From Ruminococcaceae bacterium UBA7075 (GTDB lineage: Bacteria > Bacillota > Clostridia > Oscillospirales > Acutalibacteraceae), in assembly GCA_002493635.1 (NCBI GenBank), contig DKZL01000012.1, positions 20,590-84,589 of the forward strand: a stretch of DNA of 64,000 nt. The letters run 5' to 3'. Below, piece by piece: positions 17,350 to 26,014 of this stretch (positions are counted from its first letter, which is position 1; every line of letters begins with the position of its first letter). The notes under the pieces were generated by a model. The model did no database searches. It was not told the origin of the DNA and worked only from the letters and a program-made list of their open reading frames with translations. A program made the position numbers and the translations under genes.

Positions 17350-18723
17350 ATGATTATAGATTATGTAGGCGTTAAGGAAATAAACGGTTCGCTTATCGTA
17401 ATGGACGGCGTAAAGGGCGTTTCCAACGAAGAAATTGTTGACATCCGCCTTGATAACGGTACTATCCGTCAAGGCAGGGTTGTTCAGATTGAAGGCGAAA
17501 AAATTGTTGTGCAGGTATTTGAGGGCACAAGAAGAATCAGCCTGAAAAACACAAGAACACGACTGACAGGGCATCCTATGGAAATGCCTTTGTCACCTGA
17601 AATTATCGGCAGAGTGCTTAACGGCTCCGGCAAGCCGATTGACGGACTCGGCGATATTTTTCCTGTAAAGCGTGCAAACATTAACGGCACCCCGATAAAC
17701 CCTGTATCCCGAATTTATCCTAAGAACTATATTAACACGGGAATTTCAACTATTGACACATTGATGACGCTTATCAGAGGTCAGAAGCTGCCTATCTTCT
17801 CGGGCTCGGGTATGAAGCACAATGATCTGGCGGTTCAGATTGTTCGTCAGGCAAAAATCAGCGGTGCAGACAGCACAAACTTTTGCGTTGTATTTGCCGC
17901 AATGGGCGTTCAGAAGGATGTCGCCGACTACTTCAAGAGAAGCTTTGAAGAAAGCGGAGTACTTTCAAGAGTTGTTATGCTTTTGAATCTTTCAAATGAC
18001 CCTATTATCGAAAGAACTCTTACTCCCAGATGCGCACTGACAGTCGCAGAATACCTTGCGTTTGAGCTTGATATGCATGTTCTTGTCATTATGACTGATA
18101 TGACGTCATATGCGGAGGCTCTGCGTGAATTTTCATCCTCGAAAGGAGAAATTCCGGGCAGAAAAGGCTATCCCGGCTATCTTTATTCGGATCTTGCGTC
18201 TATTTATGAACGTGCAGGTATGATTAAGGGTAAAAATGGCTCTGTTACACAGATTCCTATTCTTACAATGCCAAATGACGATATTACCCACCCTATCCCC
18301 GACCTTACGGGATATATAACGGAGGGGCAGATTGTTCTTGACCGTTCATTACAGGGACAGGGATTTTATCCTCCTGTTAATGTACTGCCGTCGCTTTCCC
18401 GTCTTATGAAGGACGGCATTGGCGAAGGATATACAAGAGCAGATCATCAGGCGCTTGCCAATCAGCTTTTTGCATCATATGCAAAGGTTATTGATGCACG
18501 TTCACTTGCGTCTGTTATCGGCGAAGAGGAGCTTTCTCCTACCGATAAAAAGTATATTGAATTTGGCAAGCTGTTTGAAAACAGATTTGTCAATCAGGGC
18601 TTTAACGAAAACAGAAGTATTGAGCAAAGTCTTGACCTCGGCTGGGAGCTTTTGTCAACTCTGCCAAGAACCGAGCTTGACCGTGTGGATGACGCAATTC
18701 TTGATAAGTATTACAAGGGTTAA
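17350..18723 (+). CDS. ntpB: V-type ATP synthase subunit B
   Basis: A 457-residue non-catalytic subunit of the head. It keeps the overall fold of A, but the P-loop position reads SGSGMKHND, without the Gly-Lys-Thr needed for catalysis, as expected for B. Typical segments are VNVLPSLSRLMKDGIGEG and RKGYPGYLYSDL. An AAGGAGGAAA ribosome site overlaps the stop region of ntpA, which suggests coupled translation. Confidence 0.96.
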   Translation: MIIDYVGVKEINGSLIVMDGVKGVSNEEIVDIRLDNGTIRQGRVVQIEGEKIVVQVFEGTRRISLKNTRTRLTGHPMEMPLSPEIIGRVLNGSGKPIDGLGDIFPVKRANINGTPINPVSRIYPKNYINTGISTIDTLMTLIRGQKLPIFSGSGMKHNDLAVQIVRQAKISGADSTNFCVVFAAMGVQKDVADYFKRSFEESGVLSRVVMLLNLSNDPIIERTLTPRCALTVAEYLAFELDMHVLVIMTDMTSYAEALREFSSSKGEIPGRKGYPGYLYSDLASIYERAGMIKGKNGSVTQIPILTMPNDDITHPIPDLTGYITEGQIVLDRSLQGQGFYPPVNVLPSLSRLMKDGIGEGYTRADHQALANQLFASYAKVIDARSLASVIGEEELSPTDKKYIEFGKLFENRFVNQGFNENRSIEQSLDLGWELLSTLPRTELDRVDDAILDKYYKG

Positions 18724-18746
18724 TTTTTAAAGGAGTTTGAGTAAAT

Positions 18747-19403
18747 ATGGCTGTTCAGGCAGTACCTACAAAAGGTAATCTGATGAATACAAAAAAGTCT
18801 CTTTCGCTTGCAAGAAACGGCTATGAACTGCTTGACAGGAAGCGTAATATTCTTATCAGGGAAATGATGACACTGATTGACCACGCAAATGCAATTCAGC
18901 AAAAGATTGACGACGCCTATGCAGAAGCATATATCGCCCTGCAAACTGCCAATGTGACGAACGGCTTTTGTGAGGATATTTCAAATTCTATTCCCTATGA
19001 TGATACACTCAGGCTTGATTCAAGAAGCGTTATGGGTGTTGAAATTCCGATTCTCAAAAAGGAAAGTCTTGAAAATCACAGCTTTTTGCATTATGGATTA
19101 CAGGATACAAACTCTGCAATCGACAAGGCTTACATCAAATTTACAGAAGTTAAGAACCTTACAGTTGAGCTTGCAGAGATTGAAAACAGTGTTTACCGAC
19201 TTGCAGACTCAATCAAGAAAACGCAGAAGCGTGCTAATGCTCTGAAAAACATTATGATTCCAAAATTTGAGGAAACCGTAAAGTTTATTACCGACGCACT
19301 TGATGAGAAAGACAGAGAGGAATTCAGCCGTCTTAAGGTTATTAAAAAGAAAAAGCAAAAAGATGCCGCTGTTCAGAAAGCAAAGGAAGAACAAACGGCG
19401 TAA
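18747..19403 (+). CDS. ntpD: V-type ATP synthase subunit D
   Basis: A 218-residue central shaft subunit. It begins with the family motif VPTKGNLMNTKKSLSLA and forms two long antiparallel helices that rotate inside the AB hexamer. The C-terminal 20 residues are Lys-rich. This is the last gene of the operon. A strong terminator follows 19 bases after its stop codon. Confidence 0.94.
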   Translation: MAVQAVPTKGNLMNTKKSLSLARNGYELLDRKRNILIREMMTLIDHANAIQQKIDDAYAEAYIALQTANVTNGFCEDISNSIPYDDTLRLDSRSVMGVEIPILKKESLENHSFLHYGLQDTNSAIDKAYIKFTEVKNLTVELAEIENSVYRLADSIKKTQKRANALKNIMIPKFEETVKFITDALDEKDREEFSRLKVIKKKKQKDAAVQKAKEEQTA

Positions 19404-19447
19404 ATTGTTCATATTTCATATAAAAGGCATTGATTTTCTTCAATGCC
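19401..19447 (+). repeat. Duplicated gene-end segment, first copy
   Basis: The stop codon of ntpD and the next 44 bases, including most of its terminator, match the segment at 19899-19945 at about 40 of 47 positions. The second copy begins at the stop codon of the next gene, so the two copies flank or end the unknown membrane protein gene. Confidence 0.75.
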
Positions 19448-19452
19448 TTTTT
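19422..19452 (+). terminator. Terminator of the V-ATPase operon
   Basis: AAAAGGCATTGA (19422-19433) pairs with TCAATGCCTTTT (19440-19451) over 12 bases around a 6-base loop, and a T-run follows. Confidence 0.85.
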
Positions 19453-19478
19453 GAGAAGTTATACGAAAGTTGGTGTTA

Positions 19479-19901
19479 ATGATTTTGAACATATTAAAAA
19501 ACATATTAATTTCATTCGGATTTTTTATGCTTGGCATTTCAATTTTTGCGTTTTATTTACCTGTTGAATCAAAAAGCACACTAGAATATTTTATTCTTAT
19601 ATTACAGATATTCGCCGTATTTATATTCCACACCATCAAATCAAACAAAAGATTTATATTTCATTCCATAGTATTAATGGCTGCAAATACAGCAAATTTG
19701 GTTTACATATTTATCTCATCAAAACAAGTTGAACATTTGGAAGTTCATCAAACTATGGATATGTTGGGAATCGTAATGGTAAATGCAGCATTTGATATTT
19801 GGAAAATAATGCAAATAGCGATAATAATAATTATCATTATAGAATTTGTTATTTTACTTGTACGAAGAAAACTTCTTTCAAAGAAAAAAATAAGTAAATA
19901 A
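19479..19901 (+). CDS. Unknown four-helix membrane protein
   Basis: A 140-residue protein with four hydrophobic segments (about residues 5-26, 34-52, 60-80 and 108-132) and a short basic C-terminal tail. The last helix is nearly pure Ile. I recognise no family. The frame can begin at TTG 19470 or GTG 19473; ATG 19479 is chosen by codon, but no strong ribosome site is visible, so translation is likely weak or the start is uncertain. It lies between two copies of the ntpD gene end and beside a perfect palindrome, and is AT-richer than its neighbours, which fits acquisition as an insert. Confidence 0.5.
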   Translation: MILNILKNILISFGFFMLGISIFAFYLPVESKSTLEYFILILQIFAVFIFHTIKSNKRFIFHSIVLMAANTANLVYIFISSKQVEHLEVHQTMDMLGIVMVNAAFDIWKIMQIAIIIIIIIEFVILLVRRKLLSKKKISK

Positions 19902-19945
19902 ATTGTTCATATTGTTTATAAAAGGCATTAATTTTATTCATAGCC
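19899..19945 (+). repeat. Duplicated gene-end segment, second copy
   Basis: This copy starts at the TAA of the unknown membrane gene and repeats the sequence after the ntpD stop. Two changed bases near its 3' end (ATAGCC instead of AATGCC) break the terminator stem, so it is probably no longer a good terminator. Confidence 0.7.
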
Positions 19946-19990
19946 TAACAAGTTAATACAATAGTATTATTAAAGTTATAATTTTGTGTT

Positions 19991-20070
19991 TGTAGGGAAC
20001 GACCCCTGTGTCGTTCCTAACAGAAATTCATCTAACTTATTCAGGAACGACACAGGGGTCGTTCCCTACA
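19991..20070. repeat. Perfect 28-bp inverted repeat (MITE-like)
   Basis: TGTAGGGAACGACCCC... at 19991-20018 has its exact reverse complement at 20043-20070, with a 24-base loop. No ORF lies inside. The ends (TGTAGGG/CCCTACA) resemble those of the element at 44256-44357, which suggests a small family of palindromic intergenic elements. Confidence 0.8.
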
Positions 20071-20127
20071 CTTGTTTTTTATGGCTTCATTTGTTGTTAC
20101 CCAACCTTTATTATAGAGCCTAAAACA

Positions 20128-20158
20128 AAAGAGCAGTTGAATTAATCAGCTGCTCTTT
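20128..20158. terminator. Terminator overlapping the end of the radical SAM gene
   Basis: AAAGAGCAGTTGA (20128-20140) pairs with TCAGCTGCTCTTT (20146-20158) with one wobble. T-runs lie on both sides, so it can work in either direction. The right arm overlaps the last codons of the minus-strand gene. Confidence 0.7.
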
Positions 20159-21047
20159 TTCCTTGCGTTATATTTCTTTGAGAGAATATTCTGTTAATGC
20201 TGTTCAAAACATTTTTCTTATCTGCGCTCCATAAAGGAGCAACAAGAAGCTTTTTGTCGCCGTCGCCCGTAATGCGGTGAATGACGACATTTTGGGGCAG
20301 AATTTCAATGCAGTCGCATAATATATCAATATATTCTTCAAGCGTAAGTACCTTGAATTTTCCTGCTTTATATTCATCAAGTAAATCGGTATCTTTAAGA
20401 ATGTGCAGGAGTTGTAATTTTACTCCGTCTGTCCTCTCACCCACATACTTAACCGTTTCAAGCATCATTTCTCTGCTCTCATTCGGCAAACCGAGAATAA
20501 TATGAGTTATTACATTAATGCCTATGCTGTGAAGATTTCTGACCGCTGTGTCATATACTTCAAGTTCATATCCCCTGCGGATATAGTCTGACGTCTGCTT
20601 ATGAATTGTCTGCAAGCCAAGCTCCACCCATATGGGCTTTATTCTGTTAAGCCTGTCAAGCAGTGCAAGCACATCATCACCAAGGCAATCGGGACGTGTC
20701 GCAATGGAAAGCGCAACTATTTCGTCCCCCTCTATCGCCTGTGTAAATATTTTTTCAAGATACTCAACACTTGCATATGTATTTGTAAAGGGCTGAAAGT
20801 ATGCAATAAACTTACGGCAGTCGGTCTTTGCCTTAATTCTTTGCTTTGCCTGTTCTATTTGATTTTTAATGTCAAGTATGGCACTTGCGGCAAACTCGCC
20901 CGAACCCCCTCTGCTGCAAAAAATACAGCCCCGTGTGTCAATAGTACCGTCACGGTTGGGACAGGTCATACCGCCGTTTAAGGAAATTTTGTAAACTTTT
21001 TCACCAAATGTTGATTTAAGATATTCGTTTAAAGAATAATATCGCAT
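20142..21047 (-). CDS. TIGR01212-family radical SAM protein
   Basis: A 301-residue radical SAM protein of the YtqA/TIGR01212 group. The cluster motif is spread as CPNRDGTIDTRGCIFC: the wide Cys spacing is typical for this family and unlike the classic CxxxCxxC. It opens with RYYSLNEYLKSTFG, continues with GSGEFA, and contains VELGLQTIH and HIILGLPNE, the usual radical SAM barrel strands. The substrate is unproven; tRNA modification has been discussed for the family. It is a lone gene with a terminator at its end. Confidence 0.9.
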   Translation of the reverse strand: MRYYSLNEYLKSTFGEKVYKISLNGGMTCPNRDGTIDTRGCIFCSRGGSGEFAASAILDIKNQIEQAKQRIKAKTDCRKFIAYFQPFTNTYASVEYLEKIFTQAIEGDEIVALSIATRPDCLGDDVLALLDRLNRIKPIWVELGLQTIHKQTSDYIRRGYELEVYDTAVRNLHSIGINVITHIILGLPNESREMMLETVKYVGERTDGVKLQLLHILKDTDLLDEYKAGKFKVLTLEEYIDILCDCIEILPQNVVIHRITGDGDKKLLVAPLWSADKKNVLNSINRIFSQRNITQGKRAAD

Positions 21048-21125
21048 AATTATCTACCAATAAAAAATGTACAATTTTGATTAAATTTATAATAGCAGGC
21101 AAAAATAAAACGGCTTAAAAATAAT

Positions 21126-21235
21126 AAAGACCGACAGTTGAAAATCGGTCTTTAAAAGAGGAGAAATCTATGAAAACAAAAAAATTTATCTTGCAATCTC
21201 TGTTTGCTGTATTTTTTATTGTGATTACATTATAA
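21126..21235 (+). CDS. 21-residue hydrophobic peptide after a hairpin
   Basis: The ATG at 21170 follows an AGAGGAG site and starts MKTKKFILQS, then an all-hydrophobic stretch that ends at TAA (21233-21235). A stem (21126-21134 with 21145-21153) lies just before the ribosome site; it is included in these coordinates. The peptide looks like a signal sequence cut off by a stop. It may be a remnant of an exported protein, or a small membrane peptide. No other gene is seen in 21048-21318. Confidence 0.3.
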
Positions 21236-21318
21236 CGTGATAATGTGACAGCTTTTTGAATAGTAAAGTAATGATTCGTGAATTTTTTATAGATTTCCCG
21301 TGATTAACAACATCATAA

Positions 21319-21981
21319 TCATCTAAATATTTCCATATTTGAATTATACAATTCGTTTCTTGTTATATCGACATCATATTCAACATTGTATTTATTAAAT
21401 AATGCAGACACAAAAAGATTTGGATTGACATTGTCTGTACTGCCTGCGGAAAGTGTAATGTCAAGCTGTGCAAAGTCAAACATTTCAGTTACTTCATAGT
21501 TTTTGACAGCCGGCTTTATGTCAACAGTTTTAAGCGTTTTCTTTTTTGTTCTCTTCTCAATTTCTATTGAATCCTGAAACAGCAATTCATTAATCTGCTC
21601 GCAAATTAATTTAGAGCTTGTCCTGTCATCGCCTATTTTGAGTGTGAAATTTGCAAAGGCAATCTTGCCTGCTTTCATAACAGGTTCAGTGACCTTAAAC
21701 ACTCTTATTCCCCTTGGCAGACAGTCATTGAGTTTTGAAATTATTTCTTCAAAAGAATATTCATCATCTTCAAGCTTTACGTCCATACATTCGTTCACTC
21801 CTCTGAATCCAAGAGATAACGGAAGAGGAAAGGTTGCAAACGGATGCGGATTGAAGCCCTCTGTATGCCAGATTGGAATACGGCTCTTATGCAGAGCACG
21901 CAGCATACAGCGATTGAGGTCAAGATGCGAAATATACCGGCATTCAAAGTCCTTTTTAAACCATATTCTTACGTTTTTCAA
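21319..21981 (-). CDS. TIGR03936-family radical SAM-associated protein (DUF2344)
   Basis: A protein of about 220 residues of the family that accompanies TIGR03960 radical SAM proteins, as a separate gene or as a fused C-terminal domain. Family features are FECRYISHLDLNRCMLRAL and EGFNPHPFATFPLPLSLG. It overlaps the end of the TIGR03960 gene by about 26 bases, which fits translational coupling. Several starts are possible: ATG-equivalent at 22011, GTG at 21990, TTG at 21981. The TTG has GGAAAGGG eight bases before it and is chosen. In many Clostridia this pair precedes rng, rplU and rpmA; those are not present here. Confidence 0.85.
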   Translation of the reverse strand: MKNVRIWFKKDFECRYISHLDLNRCMLRALHKSRIPIWHTEGFNPHPFATFPLPLSLGFRGVNECMDVKLEDDEYSFEEIISKLNDCLPRGIRVFKVTEPVMKAGKIAFANFTLKIGDDRTSSKLICEQINELLFQDSIEIEKRTKKKTLKTVDIKPAVKNYEVTEMFDFAQLDITLSAGSTDNVNPNLFVSALFNKYNVEYDVDITRNELYNSNMEIFR

Positions 21982-23812
21982 AGCACACACCCTTTCCGTA
22001 TTTTGCTGCACCGCAGTTGTTGCACTTCAAACGGCAATGCAGCGTTGTCGTATTTTCATAAGCCTTTTTACATTCTTTGATAAGATAATCTTTGGTTACA
22101 CCATAGTCGATGTGATCCCAAGGCAGAATTTCATCAAAGCTTCGGCGGCGATTTGCATAAAAAGCAGGGTCAATGCCGCATTCTTCAAAAATTTCAAGCC
22201 ACTTGTCAAGGTCAAAACAGTCGTTCCAGCCGTCAAAATGAAAGCCTCTTTCACAGGCAAGCTCCATTGCTTTGCAGAGCTTTCTGTCTCCTCTGGCAAA
22301 AACAGCTTCAAGATAGCTTGTACTTGCATCATGGTAGTTAAACTGAATTTTACGTGTTGTAATGCTTTCCTTGACGTGCTGCTGCTTGTTTGCAAATTCA
22401 TCACGGGTATCCTGCGGCTCCCACTGGAACGGAGTAAACGGCTTAGGTACAAAGCAGGAAGCCGAAACTGTAACACGCACTGACTTTCCCTTTGGCTTGT
22501 TCGGACATTGATAGTAGGTATCCACAACCTTTTGACCGAGATTCGCAATGTCGGCAACATCGTCATAGGTTTCAGTCGGCAATCCAATCATAAAGTACAG
22601 CTTAACGGTTGTCCAGCCGCCCTCAAAAGCTGTGGCGCAGGTTTTAAGCAGTTCACTCTCTTCAACATTTTTATTTATAACATCACGCATACGCTGACTG
22701 CCTGCCTCAGGAGCAAAGGTCAGACCGCTTTTTCGCACTGTCTTAATTTTATTCATAATTTCATCGGTGAAACCGTCAACACGAAGTGACGGCAGAGAAA
22801 TGCTCACTTTTTCATCTTTGCTCCACGCTGTCAGCCTTTCAAGAAGGGGTACAATTTGGCTGTAATCGCTTGAACTTAGTGATGATAGTGAAACCTCGTC
22901 ATAGCCTGTGTTGTTACATAGATTGTGGCATTGCTCGTCTATAACCTCGGGCGATTTTTCACGAACGGGACGATATATAAAACCAGCCTGACAAAAACGG
23001 CAACCGCGGATACAGCCCCTGAAAATCTCCTGAACAGCCCTGTCGTGAACAATCTCAATATTCGGAACAACGAAATTTTCGGGATAGTAAACATCATCCA
23101 TCTCGGGCATTATACGTTTGTGAATAACAGAAGGTGCATCACAATTCGGAGTAAAAGATTTGATAGTACCGTCCTCGTTGTACTCCACGTCATAAAGTGA
23201 CGGCACATATACTCCCTCAATATGAGAAGCAAGCTGTAAAAATTCCTGCTTGCTCTTGCCCTCGTCACGGCACTTTCTGTAAAGTTCAATAACCTCGAGG
23301 TCAACCTCTTCGCCCTCGCCAATGAAAAATAAATCCACAAAATCTGCAATCGGTTCGGGATTGCAGGCACACGGACCTCCTGCGCACACAATATTTTTAA
23401 GTTCTTTACGATCGCATGACTTAATCGGAATATTACCCAGCCTGAGCATATTGAGCATATTTGAAAAGCTCAGCTCATATTGAAGGGTAAATCCTATAAA
23501 ATCAAATTCCGATATAGGATCACCGCTTTCAAGGGCATACAGCGGAATTTTATGCTCAATCATAAGCTCTTCCATATCTGTCCAAGGTGCAAATACTCTT
23601 TCACACCAAATGTAGGGCACTTTATTGAAAAGCCCGTAAAGAATTTTCATTCCGAGATGTGACATTCCTACCTCGTATGTATCGGGAAAACAAAAAGCAA
23701 AGCGAACATCAACATCCTTTTTGTCCTTTATAACCTCATTAAGTTCACCACCGACATATCGTCCTGGCTTCTGAACCTTTAAAAGCAGTCTTTCAACTTC
23801 CTTGCTTACCAT
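21956..23812 (-). CDS. TIGR03960-family B12-binding radical SAM protein
   Basis: A 618-residue protein. The N-terminal 180 residues resemble a cobalamin-binding domain (FAFCFPDTYEVGMSHLG). The radical SAM motif CIRGCRFC lies near residue 265, followed by the SLPSLRVDGF and GLTFAPEAGSQRMRDVINK strands. A Cys-rich tail (CRLKCNNCGA) may bind an additional metal. The family is found next to genes of ribosome assembly and RNase G; the substrate remains unknown. Together with the downstream DUF2344 gene it forms a unit, 24 bases behind the M50 peptidase gene. Confidence 0.92.
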   Translation of the reverse strand: MVSKEVERLLLKVQKPGRYVGGELNEVIKDKKDVDVRFAFCFPDTYEVGMSHLGMKILYGLFNKVPYIWCERVFAPWTDMEELMIEHKIPLYALESGDPISEFDFIGFTLQYELSFSNMLNMLRLGNIPIKSCDRKELKNIVCAGGPCACNPEPIADFVDLFFIGEGEEVDLEVIELYRKCRDEGKSKQEFLQLASHIEGVYVPSLYDVEYNEDGTIKSFTPNCDAPSVIHKRIMPEMDDVYYPENFVVPNIEIVHDRAVQEIFRGCIRGCRFCQAGFIYRPVREKSPEVIDEQCHNLCNNTGYDEVSLSSLSSSDYSQIVPLLERLTAWSKDEKVSISLPSLRVDGFTDEIMNKIKTVRKSGLTFAPEAGSQRMRDVINKNVEESELLKTCATAFEGGWTTVKLYFMIGLPTETYDDVADIANLGQKVVDTYYQCPNKPKGKSVRVTVSASCFVPKPFTPFQWEPQDTRDEFANKQQHVKESITTRKIQFNYHDASTSYLEAVFARGDRKLCKAMELACERGFHFDGWNDCFDLDKWLEIFEECGIDPAFYANRRRSFDEILPWDHIDYGVTKDYLIKECKKAYENTTTLHCRLKCNNCGAAKYGKGVCFEKRKNMV

Positions 23813-23836
23813 AAAACCTACCTCATAATTCCATTA

Positions 23837-24442
23837 TCAAAAATTATCTCTCTTCATTACAAGCGACATTATCAGATAAAAACAAACTGCAAGCAGTGAA
23901 AAATTATATTTTGTCTGAAAAAGCAGTATAAATCCCAGTACCGCAATCGGAAATATAAAAATAAACGTCAGTATATTAACTGTCTTTTGTGCTTTACCGC
24001 CGTCAAACTTTCTGCAAAACAGTAAATACAACAGCTGTCCCCCGTCAAGGGAAAGCACCGGGAGCATATTGAAAAGTCCCAAAAACAGATTTACTATTGA
24101 AAAAGAGAGAAATATATCGTTACAGAATAAGTATAACAGATAACCGATAATAAAACAAATAAAATTAGCAAAAGGACCAAAAAAAATTATTATTATGTTT
24201 TGAAAAAGAGTTCTGCTGTTGCGGTTATTGTCAGATATGGTAATCTCAAACAGCGAAATTTTTATTTCACGTGGAAAATCACCAAACAATGCAATGGGGA
24301 TTAAGTGCCCTGCTTCATGGATTAAAACCGATAAAAAGCAGGTAACAAATCCGACAAATGCATTCGTAACCAAACAAATGGCGCACACACAAATAAGCGT
24401 GTATGAAATCTGAATATTAGTGTTATGTATTTTCAGCTTCAT
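23837..24442 (-). CDS. M50 site-2 protease, SpoIVFB-like
   Basis: A membrane-embedded zinc metalloprotease of about 201 residues with five to six hydrophobic segments. The zinc motif HEAGH lies near residue 70 of the product, and the second site NMLPVLSLDGGQ supplies the Asp ligand, matching the NPxxxxDG motif of SpoIVFB/S2P proteases. SpoIVFB cleaves pro-sigma-K during sporulation. Position next to TIGR03960/TIGR03936 is typical for spoIVFB in Clostridia. The start at 24442 overlaps the upstream gene by 20 bases; a GGAG lies 12 bases before it. Confidence 0.85.
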   Translation of the reverse strand: MKLKIHNTNIQISYTLICVCAICLVTNAFVGFVTCFLSVLIHEAGHLIPIALFGDFPREIKISLFEITISDNNRNSRTLFQNIIIIFFGPFANFICFIIGYLLYLFCNDIFLSFSIVNLFLGLFNMLPVLSLDGGQLLYLLFCRKFDGGKAQKTVNILTFIFIFPIAVLGFILLFQTKYNFSLLAVCFYLIMSLVMKRDNF

Positions 24443-24800
24443 CCTGAGTAGATACTCCAAAAATGCTGTTAAAGTCAAAATTCCGACTTTCATCAAAAAC
24501 TGCCGAACTGTTCAGATTTGTGTAATACCATTCTCTTGCTGATTCGTATATCTCTCCGCCTATGCTTTTGAGTGCAAATGCCGCAAATGCCGCAACAAAA
24601 CAAATGACAAGCTGAATTGTAATCAAAAGCTGCTTTGGTGCGTCTTTTTTCTTTTTAGGAAGCTCATTAATTTCTTCATCAGAATTATATTCCTGATCAA
24701 ATTCGTCAATATCATCACTGATGCGGTGAGGATATTCAGCATCAGTCACACTTTGCCAACCCTCATCATATGTAATTGTATTTTTGTTGTTATCATTCAA
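24423..24800 (-). CDS. Small single-pass membrane protein, partner of the M50 protease
   Basis: A 125-residue protein with an acidic cytosolic part (residues 1-70, ending in KKKKDAPK), one membrane helix (about 72-92) and a 30-residue outer tail. The topology matches SpoIVFA, which holds SpoIVFB inactive, but the LytM-like domain of SpoIVFA is missing. It overlaps the protease gene by 20 bases, so the two are coupled. A TTG start at 24800, with GAGGTGA spaced normally before it, is preferred over the GTG at 24809. The SpoIVFA link is inference from position and topology. Confidence 0.6.
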   Translation of the reverse strand: MNDNNKNTITYDEGWQSVTDAEYPHRISDDIDEFDQEYNSDEEINELPKKKKDAPKQLLITIQLVICFVAAFAAFALKSIGGEIYESAREWYYTNLNSSAVFDESRNFDFNSIFGVSTQDEAENT

Positions 24801-24855
24801 AAAAATCACCTCAGTACAAGTATATGCCGGAGGTGATTAATAATTAACTTTATAA

Positions 24856-25329
24856 TTATCTTCTTTTTTTATGAATTGCCTTATATATTGTTAATATAGC
24901 AAACATCATTATTATACCGATAATCACACCTGAAAAATCAAGCAGCACATCGGTTATCATTCCTGCTCTGCAGGGAACATTCAACTGAATTGTTTCATCT
25001 ATAACCGAAGTAAAAAGTCCTGCAAACAATATATGCGGAAAAAATTTATACGGTTTTGCTTTGTCAAACGAATAGGCAGTGTTCATCAACATTATTCCTA
25101 TTGCAGAATATTCGGTAAAATGTGCAAGCTTTCTGACAATATGATCAGTTAATTCAATATTAATGCCCAAACAATTAAGTATATTCTGAAATAATCCCAT
25201 AGTGGCTTCGCTTTCAGCGCCCGAAACATCAGACGGCATTGAAGAATGAATAAAAGCAAAGGCAATAAGCGATGATGTAATTAAAATCATAACAATTCTG
25301 AATATAAAACTACTTTTATCTTTGTTCAT
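24856..25329 (-). CDS. VanZ family membrane protein
   Basis: A 157-residue protein with four membrane helices. The VanZ-like features are the SSMPSD segment after helix 1, KLAHFTEYSAIGIMLMN, SVIDETIQLNVPCRAG and DVLLDFSGVIIG, which form the conserved His/Glu/Asp set of the family. VanZ proteins affect sensitivity to teicoplanin and other lipoglycopeptides in some hosts; in commensals the role is usually unknown. The gene stands 46 bases upstream of the SpoIVFA-like gene on the same strand, with no clear terminator between. Confidence 0.87.
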   Translation of the reverse strand: MNKDKSSFIFRIVMILITSSLIAFAFIHSSMPSDVSGAESEATMGLFQNILNCLGINIELTDHIVRKLAHFTEYSAIGIMLMNTAYSFDKAKPYKFFPHILFAGLFTSVIDETIQLNVPCRAGMITDVLLDFSGVIIGIIMMFAILTIYKAIHKKRR

Positions 25330-25446
25330 TAAATCACTCCATAATCATATTTTATCAAATTCATTATATTTGTCAATTATTCGCCTAAAAATCATTAATA
25401 CGAAAAATTGAGCCATTAATTTATTGTGTTGAATGGTAAATTTTTA

Positions 25447-25475
25447 TTGAAATAATCTTTTCTATCTGTTATACT
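25447..25475 (+). promoter_or_regulatory. Promoter of the COG2426 gene
   Basis: TTGAAA (25447-25452), 17-base spacer, TATACT (25470-25475), 49 bases before the ATG. Confidence 0.55.
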
Positions 25476-25524
25476 TAAAATTGTATGTAGATAACCTATG
25501 AAATAAAATATTAAGGAGTAACTT

Positions 25525-26001
25525 ATGTGGTATTTAATTGTTTTTTTAGTATCAATGGTTCCGCTGATCGAACTCAGAGGTGCTATTCCAATCGCAGTTG
25601 CGAACGGGCTGAATCTTTGGATTTCTTATGTAATCTGCATTATCGGCAATATGATTCCGGTTCCTATAATATACCTTTTTGCAAGAAAAGTACTTGTTTG
25701 GGGTGCTGACAAAAAATACATTGGCAGATTTTTCAGATTTTGTCTTGAAAAAGGCGAAAAGGGCGGCAAAAAGCTTGAAGCAAAAGCAGGAAGAGGTCTA
25801 TTCATTGCGCTTATGCTGTTTGTCGGTATTCCGCTTCCGGGTACAGGTGCGTGGACAGGAACACTTGCTGCAAGTATTCTTGATATGGGCTTTAAAAAAA
25901 GTATTGTTGCCGTAATTTTAGGCGTGCTTATGGCAGGCATCATTATGGGCGTTGCTTCAATTCTTGTGGCAAACGGCATTAATACAATTTTTGCTCCTTA
26001 A
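25525..26001 (+). CDS. Small multidrug export family membrane protein (COG2426)
   Basis: A 158-residue protein with four to five membrane helices. Motifs are PLIELRGAIPIAVANG in the first part and GIPLPGTGAWTG in the second, both diagnostic for the Sm_multidrug_ex family, which shares an ancestor with DedA-type proteins. The name comes from weak export phenotypes; the substrate is unknown. AAGGAG precedes the ATG and a terminator follows directly. Confidence 0.88.
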   Translation: MWYLIVFLVSMVPLIELRGAIPIAVANGLNLWISYVICIIGNMIPVPIIYLFARKVLVWGADKKYIGRFFRFCLEKGEKGGKKLEAKAGRGLFIALMLFVGIPLPGTGAWTGTLAASILDMGFKKSIVAVILGVLMAGIIMGVASILVANGINTIFAP

Positions 26002-26014
26002 CAAATAAATTTAC

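Noticed and set aside
22096..22587. Long minus-strand frame inside the TIGR03960 gene
   Set aside because: Shadow frame in a gene with strong radical SAM motifs.
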